Shown piece by piece: positions 5,813 through 12,007 of a stretch of DNA of 14,734 nucleotides. Source of the DNA: Methanomicrobiales archaeon (GTDB lineage Archaea; Halobacteriota; Methanomicrobia; Methanomicrobiales; Methanoculleaceae); the NCBI GenBank assembly GCA_012797575.1, contig JAAZOW010000318.1, positions 1 to 14,734 on the forward strand, given 5' to 3'. Position 1 is the stretch's first letter. Each line of letters begins with the position of its first letter. A program made the position numbers and the translations under genes. The notes under the pieces are model-generated. The model did no database searches, was not told the DNA's origin, and saw only the letters and a list, made by a program, of their open reading frames with translations.

Positions 5813-7807
5813 ATGGATACAGCCTTTCTTGAACAGATCCTGATCATATTCGCCCTCTCCATCGGAGCACTCGCCCTCTGCCACCGGCTGAAGATGCCCG
5901 GGATCGTGGCGTTCTTCCTCACCGGGATCATCGCCGGGCCGTATGGTCTGGGCCTCATAACAAACCGCGCGGATGTGGAGATCCTCGCGGAGCTCGGCAT
6001 CGTGTTCCTCCTCTTCACCATCGGCATGGAGCTCTCGCTCAAGAACCTCCTCGATATGAAGAGAGGGATGCTCACCGGCGGTGTGCTCCAGATCGGCTTG
6101 ACGATCGGAGTGGTGGCCGTCATAGCATCGGTCCTCGGGCTCGCCCCTCCGGAGGCGATCTTTTTTGGCATGCTTCTTGCCCACACGAGCACCACCGTGA
6201 TGCTGACCGTCTTTCAGCATCGGGGGGAGGTGGATACACCGCCGGTGCGGCTCGCGCTCGGCATATCGGTCCTCCAGGACTTGAGCACGGTGCCGATGAT
6301 CCTCTTCGTCCCGATGCTCGCCGGGATGGGATCGGCCGGGCTCATACCGTCGCTCGTCAACTTCGGGATCGGTCTGGTCCTCCTCGGGATCGTCACGGTG
6401 AGCGCCCTCTGGGTCGTCCCCCGCCTCCTCTACCGGGTCGCAAACCTCCGGAGCCGGGAGCTCTTCATGATCACCGTCATCACCCTCTGCCTCGGGACCG
6501 CCTGGCTCACCTCCCGGGCCGGCCTCTCCCTTGCCCTCGGTGCTTTCCTCGCCGGCCTGATCATATCGGAGTCCGAGTACAGTAGCGCGGCTCTCTCCAC
6601 CGTCATCCCTTTCCGTGACGTCTTCACCAGTTTCTTCTTCGTCTCGATGGGGATGCTCCTCAATACCGGTTTCTTCGTGGCTCATGCGCCCCTGATCGTA
6701 GCGATCATCCTTGGCGTCATCGTGGTCAAAGCGATCATCGGGGCCGTCGCCGTCCTCCCGGCTGGGGTCTCCCTCCGAAACATCATCCTCACCGGGCTTG
6801 CCATCGGCCAGGTCGGTGAGTTCGCCTTCATCCTCTCGAGGCCGGGTATCGAGTACGGGCTGCTCAGCCCGAACCTCGAGCAGATCTTCCTTGCCGCGTC
6901 GGTAGGGACGATGACGGTCGCCCCGTTCGTCATCGGATCGGCTCCGGGGGTGACTGCCATCGCCCGCCGCCTTCCCCTTCCGGCCTGGCTCAGGGCGCGG
7001 GATCAATCCCTGAAGGAGGCCCCTGCCAGTGGACCTGAGAGGGGACATGTCATCATCGTCGGGTTCGGGCCGATGGGGCAGCATGTCGCTGATGCGGCGC
7101 GGAGCACGAAGATCCCGTACATAGCGATCGAACTCAACCCAAAGACGGTCCGGAGAGAGCGGGAGAAGGGCGAGCCTATCTTCTTCGGCGACGCAATACA
7201 TGAGGAGGTCCTCTCCCGTGCCGGTATCGGAGTTGCACGCGTGGTCGTCATCACCATACCGAACGCCGCTACAGCGCGACAGGTGACGGCGATCGCAAGG
7301 AAGATGAACTCCGAGTGCGCGATCATCACCCGGACCAGGTACATGGAAGATTCCCTCTCCCTCTACGCGCTCGGGGCGGATGATGTGATCTGCGAGGAGT
7401 TTGAGACCGCAGCCGAGGTGCTTGCGCGGGTCCTGATCAAGTATCCCGTGCCGAAGATCGAGATCGATCGGCTGGTCGCGTCGATGCGGGCCGAACGATA
7501 TGAGATGCTCAGGGAGGCGTCGGAGCAGGTTCCCTCTCTCCGGGATATCGAGTTGCACCTGGAGAGTGCCGAGATATCGATCATCAGGGTGGAAGACGGT
7601 GCCCCGATCGCCGGAAAGACCCTGGCCGAGGCCGACCTGCGGCGGGGGTATGATGTGACGGTGCTTGCGATCAGGAGGGGGGCGGAGATGCTCGCCGCAC
7701 CGGACGGTGGGACGGTGATCGAGGCCGGAGATCTCTGTATCCTCATCGATGCCGGCCAGGGCGACGGCGGGATATCTCCCCTCTTCCGCCGCAGGCCGGA
7801 AGGATGA
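5813..7807 (+). CDS. CPA2 (KefB-like) cation:proton antiporter with RCK domain
   Basis: A 664-residue monovalent cation:proton antiporter of the CPA2 family in the cytoplasmic membrane, exchanging K+ or Na+ for H+. Residues 1-375 form the membrane part, with about twelve hydrophobic segments. ISVLQDLSTVP (151-161) carries the QD signature with Asp156 as the likely ion-binding acid, and GLAIGQVGEFAF (328-339) is the conserved GEFxF region. A cytoplasmic RCK_N/TrkA-N domain follows (about 411-530); its VGFGPMGQ turn (416-423) and Glu440 after the second strand suggest NAD(H)-type nucleotide binding. A TrkA-C/RCK_C domain occupies about 575-648, with GKTLAEADLRRGYDVTVLAI. This layout resembles KefB/KefC and archaeal homologues; the ion cannot be assigned. 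The ATG at 5813 has only a weak purine stretch (AGGAAA) upstream. The nested palindrome lies in its promoter region. Confidence 0.92.
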   Translation: MDTAFLEQILIIFALSIGALALCHRLKMPGIVAFFLTGIIAGPYGLGLITNRADVEILAELGIVFLLFTIGMELSLKNLLDMKRGMLTGGVLQIGLTIGVVAVIASVLGLAPPEAIFFGMLLAHTSTTVMLTVFQHRGEVDTPPVRLALGISVLQDLSTVPMILFVPMLAGMGSAGLIPSLVNFGIGLVLLGIVTVSALWVVPRLLYRVANLRSRELFMITVITLCLGTAWLTSRAGLSLALGAFLAGLIISESEYSSAALSTVIPFRDVFTSFFFVSMGMLLNTGFFVAHAPLIVAIILGVIVVKAIIGAVAVLPAGVSLRNIILTGLAIGQVGEFAFILSRPGIEYGLLSPNLEQIFLAASVGTMTVAPFVIGSAPGVTAIARRLPLPAWLRARDQSLKEAPASGPERGHVIIVGFGPMGQHVADAARSTKIPYIAIELNPKTVRREREKGEPIFFGDAIHEEVLSRAGIGVARVVVITIPNAATARQVTAIARKMNSECAIITRTRYMEDSLSLYALGADDVICEEFETAAEVLARVLIKYPVPKIEIDRLVASMRAERYEMLREASEQVPSLRDIELHLESAEISIIRVEDGAPIAGKTLAEADLRRGYDVTVLAIRRGAEMLAAPDGGTVIEAGDLCILIDAGQGDGGISPLFRRRPEG

Positions 7808-8363
7808 GTCCCATTGAGTGCTACCCTCTCTTTCGCGCTTGACCAGGTCACGGTGAGTCTTCACGCGGCAAGGGGGGTATTTCGTGTGGCCTCCTCGGGC
7901 ATCGTCGGCGGTGCGGAGGGGTGCCGGTATCCTCTGCAGTCGAACTCCCTGGTGTCGGGATCGAGGGTTCAAAGCCAGCTGGCCGCCCTGGGTGCTGATA
8001 TCCACACCCCGGATGGTCGCGTAGCCCGCCTGGAACTGAGGTTACGTGCACCCGGCCAAACAGGTATCGGGGATTTAGGGTGCGAGGGCCGCTACTGCAC
8101 CAGGTGACTCTCCCATGGCGGATCAGGGCTACTCTTGGGGCTGCAGGCGACAAGATTTCCCTGCTACGCACTCCCCCACGCCTGGCCGCAAGCTGGCTCA
8201 AAGGTTCAGCTTTTTTCGTAGTTTACCATCGCTTTATCTCCTACGGCCGCCTATACTGGCGTAAGGCGCCGAAGGGAGTATCGGGCAGGGGGTGCCACGA
8301 CCACCGGCATCGAAGATCAGGATATTTGACTTGCAGCCGCGCGGGTGCCATAATCCTGGACAA

Positions 8364-8392
8364 TCACCAGGCCCCGGCAGTCACCAGGTCCC
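8364..8392 (+). repeat. Short direct repeat TCACCAGGYCCC
   Basis: Two 12-bp copies, 8364-8375 and 8381-8392, differ at one base and are spaced 17 bp start to start. They lie about 145 bp upstream of the ABC transporter ATPase gene. A regulator-binding role is possible but unsupported. Confidence 0.35.
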
Positions 8393-8469
8393 ATCCAGAG
8401 AAGCGATGCGATCTTCGCGCGTATAATCCTGATACCACCTCCTATGTGTAGATGCGTGACACAGAAAAC

Positions 8470-8479
8470 ATTAATAAAA
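8470..8479 (+). promoter_or_regulatory. Candidate TATA box of the ABC-NEW3 operon
   Basis: ATTAATAAAA stands in otherwise GC-rich sequence about 57-66 bp upstream of the ABC ATPase ATG. Transcription would start near 8500, leaving a leader of roughly 35 bases that contains the GGAAGTG sequence upstream of the start codon. Confidence 0.5.
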
Positions 8480-8535
8480 GGATGTCAAAGTCTGCAGTAA
8501 GCGCCACAGTGCCTGGCTGTATTTGGAAGTGTACT

Positions 8536-9441
8536 ATGATACAGACTGAAAACCTCACCAAGATCTACAACGGAAACCCGGCCGTCGATGGCCTGGACCT
8601 CGTGGTCGGGGAGGGCGAGATCTTCGGATTTCTCGGCCCGAACGGGGCGGGGAAGAGCACGACGATCTTGATGCTCACCGGCATGATCGAGCCCACCGCC
8701 GGTCGCTGCCTTGTCGACGAGATCGAGGTCGCCAAAGACCCCCTCGCCGTGAAGAAGATCATCGGCTACCTGCCTGAGGATGTCGGGTTCTATGGGAATC
8801 TGACCGCTGAACAGAACCTGGACTACTTCGCCCGGTTCTATGATATGGGTGCAAAGGAGCGAAAGGCGCGGATCGAAGAGCTCCTCGAACTGGTCCACCT
8901 CGACGGCGTCACCCAGAAGGCCGGCGAGTACTCCCGCGGCATGAAGCAGCGGCTCGGGCTTGCCCAGGCGTTGATCAACGATCCAAAAGTCCTCTTCCTC
9001 GACGAACCGACGGCGAACCTCGACCCCGAGGGGGTCAGGGAGTACCGCGATCTCATCCTTGCCCTCGCCGCTGAGGGAAAGACGATCTTTGTCTCATCTC
9101 ATATCCTCTCCGAGGTCCGGGCGGTCTGCCGGACGGTCGGACTCCTTGCGAAGGGAAAGCTCGTTGCGAAAGGAACGCTCGGCGAAGTCGCCCGGACACT
9201 CACACCATCGGATGAGGACGTAGTCCGGATCGTCGTCGAGACCAGGGAACGGCTGCCTGACCTCGATGACCCCGAGATAGTTGCGATCGAGAGGAACGGT
9301 AACCGGGCGGTCGTCCGGGCAACGTCTGATATTCGGGACCGACTTGCTGCAACCCTCTTTGAGCAGGGGTTGCATATTCGTGAGATGCGGGTCGAAGAAC
9401 CTGATATCGAGGATGTCTTCATGGCGGTCTACCGGAGGTGA
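8536..9441 (+). CDS. ABC-2 type transporter ATP-binding protein
   Basis: The ATPase subunit of an ABC exporter of the CcmA/DrrA/NatA class, working on the cytoplasmic face of the membrane with the permease that follows. The 301 residues show Walker A GPNGAGKST (34-42), a Q-loop replaced by YLPED (78-82), the ABC signature as YSRGMKQR (132-139), Walker B KVLFLDEP (151-158) with Glu157, and the switch histidine His189 in FVSSHILSE. The C-terminal part (about 225-301), ending EPDIEDVFMAVYRR, is the accessory domain usual for ABC-2 exporters. The ATG at 8536 is preferred: the ABC domain starts directly after it (MIQTENLTKIY), whereas the 28 codons upstream overlap the TATA element. The stop lies inside the ribosome-binding site of the permease, so the two are translationally linked. 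The substrate is unknown. Confidence 0.93.
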   Translation: MIQTENLTKIYNGNPAVDGLDLVVGEGEIFGFLGPNGAGKSTTILMLTGMIEPTAGRCLVDEIEVAKDPLAVKKIIGYLPEDVGFYGNLTAEQNLDYFARFYDMGAKERKARIEELLELVHLDGVTQKAGEYSRGMKQRLGLAQALINDPKVLFLDEPTANLDPEGVREYRDLILALAAEGKTIFVSSHILSEVRAVCRTVGLLAKGKLVAKGTLGEVARTLTPSDEDVVRIVVETRERLPDLDDPEIVAIERNGNRAVVRATSDIRDRLAATLFEQGLHIREMRVEEPDIEDVFMAVYRR

Positions 9442-9445
9442 TGAG

Positions 9446-10552
9446 GTGGCCTTCGATCGACTGCTCAACGTAGCAAAGAAAGAGTTCTCCGATCACATCA
9501 CCAGCAGGCGCTTTGTCATAATACTTGGCCTGCTCCTTGTCATATCTGCGGTCGGCGCACACGCCGGTATCGAGTCTTACAACAACCTGCTTGAGTCGTA
9601 TAATCAGCAGCTCCAGCATGTGCAGGATATCGATGTGTCTGGCCCCTACACAGGCTGGATGCCTGAGAAACCCTCAATACTGCTCATATTAAGCCCTATG
9701 ATGTCATACATGACGACGCTCGGCGCCGTCCTTGCCATCGCCATCGGGTTTGATCTGGTCTCAAAGGAGAAGGAGACGCGATCCTTGAAGTCACTCCTCT
9801 CACACCCGGTCTATCGCGACGAGATCATCAACGGTAAGGCGCTTGGAGGTATAGCCGCGCTTGGGTTTGCTATGGTGCTTGCACTTGCCATATCGCTTGC
9901 AATACTCCTCCTCTTCTCGATCGTGCCGACCCTTACTGAATTTGCCGCCATACTGATATTTGGGGCGGTGACGCTTGGGTTCCTGCTCGCCTACTTCGCT
10001 ATCGCACTCATGATGTCAACGATCGCAAAGGAGAGTGGTAACGCTCTGATCTACACTATGGTCATCTTCTTTGCTGTCTCTACACTCCTCCCGGTGTTAG
10101 GAGCAGTGGCAGGCGAGGCCCTTGCAGGCGATCGGCCTGAACCCCCCCAGACAGCTCCCCTGCCAAAAGAAGTCATATGGGTCGACAATGGTGGATATTC
10201 CAGCACCAGCGTCTCGCAGTCCGTGGTGTACGAAGGGAAGGCGGTGGAGGTGGATCCGGCGTGGCAGCAGTATGAGGATGACATGAGGGCGTATTCTGAG
10301 AGAAGGATGCTGATAAGTAGCGTCACAAATCTGTTCTCGCCGCAGATGAACTACTTCACGGCTGCCATGGCGGTGACGAACCCACGGATCGCTACTGTCA
10401 TCCACTCGCCCCTTGACTCGATGCCCGCAGAGACTCCCGGGCTCGCCGAGGCTCTCAGCCAGGTCTGGATGAACATCGCAGCCCTCATAGTCTTTCCTTC
10501 GGCTTTCTTCGCCGCGACCTATGTCAAGTTCATGAGGATGGATATACGATGA
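9446..10552 (+). CDS. ABC-2 type transporter permease
   Basis: A 368-residue membrane subunit for the preceding ATPase. The start is a GTG at 9446, seven bases after a perfect GGAGGTGAT ribosome-binding site that overlaps the ATPase stop. The first ~22 residues are amphipathic (FDRLLNVAKKEFSDHITSRR), followed by a membrane segment (23-39), an outside loop (40-80), segments near 85-105, 132-160, 165-190 and 200-222, a large polar loop (about 223-340) and a final segment (342-362). SKEKETRSLKSLLSHP (106-121) is the cytoplasmic coupling region typical of ABC-2 permeases. The roughly 120-residue last loop, predicted outside, is a possible contact for the surface protein encoded next. The stop overlaps the next start by four bases (ATGA). 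Confidence 0.9.
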   Translation: MAFDRLLNVAKKEFSDHITSRRFVIILGLLLVISAVGAHAGIESYNNLLESYNQQLQHVQDIDVSGPYTGWMPEKPSILLILSPMMSYMTTLGAVLAIAIGFDLVSKEKETRSLKSLLSHPVYRDEIINGKALGGIAALGFAMVLALAISLAILLLFSIVPTLTEFAAILIFGAVTLGFLLAYFAIALMMSTIAKESGNALIYTMVIFFAVSTLLPVLGAVAGEALAGDRPEPPQTAPLPKEVIWVDNGGYSSTSVSQSVVYEGKAVEVDPAWQQYEDDMRAYSERRMLISSVTNLFSPQMNYFTAAMAVTNPRIATVIHSPLDSMPAETPGLAEALSQVWMNIAALIVFPSAFFAATYVKFMRMDIR

Positions 10553-11955
10553 CCGCCCGGTGGTTCCTCTTCCTCCTCATCGTAGCGCTGGCTATCCCGG
10601 GGGCGACGGCTCAGACGTTGCAGACCGAGATCCGGTGCGACTTTCCCGGGGAGATGATCGAGGCGGGTGATACCGCCGTCTTCGATCTCTCTGTCACGAA
10701 CCGAGGGGATACCGGGACATGCTACCTCAACCACTGGACCTACCGGGGTACCGACGACTGGCGGATCCGGTTCGTGGATGGCGACCGTGATGTCTATCGG
10801 ATGCTGATTCCGGCCGGGGAGACAAAACCCGTCCGCCTGTTGGTCGAGACCTCGGGCCATGCCATGGTGGGGGAGTACCCCATCCGGGTGGGGATCGGCG
10901 AGGGCATAATCTGGGTTTATGTCAGGATCACAAAGACCCACAGCGGTGAGGTCGGCACACTCGAGGCGACGGTGGTCGATAAAGAGGGAAACGTCGTGAG
11001 GGGGGCTGACGTCGCCGTTTACGACGGTGACGTGCGTGTTGAAGGAATGCTCACGACCGCTGAAGGAAAAGTGAGCATCGGCGTCCCGATGGGCACCTAC
11101 ACCGCCAGGGTCACCAAACCCGGCTACCGATCATGGGAGAAGAAGGGTGTCGAGATCAGGATCGGTCGGACGGTCGAGCTTGGGATCGTGCCGCTCGATA
11201 AAGAGAACTTCTTTGCCGAGATCCGGGTTACGTCTCCTTCTCGCGTGGCATCGATCGGGACAAACCCGCAGTACGAGATGACCCTGAAGAACGCTGGCAG
11301 AAACGACGATACATATGGCCTCTCGATCCAGGGGCTCCCCGAGCAGTGGTATGCCCGGTTCAGGGAGAGCAGAGAGACTGCCGAGGAGGTCTCTGAGATC
11401 TACATACCGGCCGGCGAGGAAAAAACCCTCTACCTCGACTTCATTCCACCGTACTCGGTCAGTATCGGCGAGTACAACTTCACGGCGCTCATCGACTCTG
11501 CTGCCCGGCAGTACGAGGAGTCCCTCACCCTCCGGCTCCGTGGATCATATAGTATGCGGACCTACGCGAAGAGCTACCGTCACGACATCAACTGCGGCGA
11601 TACCCTCACGTTCGATGTGACCATAACAAACGCCGGCACCGGGGGTGCCCTGACGAATGTAGGGATCAACATGAGCGCACCACAGGGGTGGCGGGCGAGC
11701 GTCGATCCCGTCTCGATTGCGAGCCTTGAGCCTGGTGAGCGGGCAACGGTCAAGGTGACGATCGTCCCGCCGGCTGATATCGTCGCCGGTGAGTACAAGA
11801 TCGTCGCCCTGGCAAAGAGCGATCAGGCCGAGGGGGAGGACGAGTACCGGGTCGTCGTGAAGGAGCGGTCTTACGTCGCTATCCTCGGCCTCCTGGTTAT
11901 GGCCGGCGTTGCAGCGGGGCTCTGGTACATGTTCAGGAGATACGGCCGCAGGTAG
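10549..11955 (+). CDS. NEW3-domain surface protein, transporter-associated
   Basis: A 468-residue exported protein. Residues 1-21 are a signal peptide (MTARWFLFLLIVALAIPGAT, then AQ), and 442-462 form a C-terminal membrane anchor followed by the positive tail FRRYGRR, so the body should face outside. The body is all beta: NEW3/CARDB-like immunoglobulin folds at about 27-127, 222-332 and 340-437, recognised by NRGD, LKNAGRNDDTYGL and TNAGTGGALTNV with SLEPGERATVKVTI. A carboxypeptidase-regulatory-like domain lies at about 136-215 (EATVVDKEGNVVRGADVAV, then GTYTARVTKPGY). It is the third gene of the operon and overlaps the permease by four bases. Known NEW3 proteins often bind or decorate extracellular polymers; here the coupling suggests a partner of the exporter or its main client. 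The exact function is unknown. Confidence 0.85.
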   Translation: MTARWFLFLLIVALAIPGATAQTLQTEIRCDFPGEMIEAGDTAVFDLSVTNRGDTGTCYLNHWTYRGTDDWRIRFVDGDRDVYRMLIPAGETKPVRLLVETSGHAMVGEYPIRVGIGEGIIWVYVRITKTHSGEVGTLEATVVDKEGNVVRGADVAVYDGDVRVEGMLTTAEGKVSIGVPMGTYTARVTKPGYRSWEKKGVEIRIGRTVELGIVPLDKENFFAEIRVTSPSRVASIGTNPQYEMTLKNAGRNDDTYGLSIQGLPEQWYARFRESRETAEEVSEIYIPAGEEKTLYLDFIPPYSVSIGEYNFTALIDSAARQYEESLTLRLRGSYSMRTYAKSYRHDINCGDTLTFDVTITNAGTGGALTNVGINMSAPQGWRASVDPVSIASLEPGERATVKVTIVPPADIVAGEYKIVALAKSDQAEGEDEYRVVVKERSYVAILGLLVMAGVAAGLWYMFRRYGRR

Positions 11956-11977
11956 AGCCGGGAGCATCCTGAACATC

Positions 11978-11985
11978 TTTTTTTT
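11978..11985 (+). terminator. T-run terminator of the ABC-NEW3 operon
   Basis: Eight consecutive T residues begin 23 bp after the stop of the NEW3 gene, in a 52-bp gap between convergent genes. A CCGGG/CCCGG pair flanks the run. This fits a simple archaeal T-rich terminator. Confidence 0.55.
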
Positions 11986-12007
11986 GGAGCCCGGGTGCCT
12001 GACCCAC

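Larger units (their letters stand above)
7808..8535. other. 728-bp region without a convincing gene
   Basis: No recognisable protein is encoded here in any frame; open frames on both strands have arginine/proline-rich text without domain signatures. Visible structure includes a tRNA T-arm-like string GAGGGTTCAAAGCCAGC (7963-7979), whose stem pairs only three of five positions, and a T6 run at 8212-8217. Two copies of TCACCAGGYCCC lie at 8364-8375 and 8381-8392, bracketed by two copies of ATAATCCTG (8350-8358 and 8423-8431). CCTGG/CCAGG (8355-8359 and 8367-8371) can form a small hairpin. The region could hold a noncoding RNA, a decayed gene or regulatory DNA for the operon that follows. Confidence 0.4.

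Noticed and set aside
7906..7979. Possible tRNA gene around a GGGTTCAAAGCC string
   Set aside because: Only three of five T-stem pairs form, no anticodon stem can be folded and acceptor pairing is partial. At most it is a decayed relic; more likely chance.
5750..8005. A 751-residue open frame antisense to the antiporter
   Set aside because: It is rich in Asp, Arg, Glu and Gly with no domain or hydrophobic core. This is the usual shadow of a GC-rich gene whose third positions avoid antisense stops. The plus-strand antiporter is unambiguous.
8268..8290. GCCGAAGGGAGTATCGGGC resembling the SRP RNA helix 8 motif
   Set aside because: It lacks the GGAAG core order and the flanking AGG/AGCAGC strands of SRP RNA, and no long helix 5 can be seen around it.
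8080..8535. Open frame 8080-8451 and the upstream extension of the ABC ATPase from 8452
   Set aside because: The first has no recognisable features. The extension would place coding sequence over the TATA element and precedes the natural ABC domain start at 8536.
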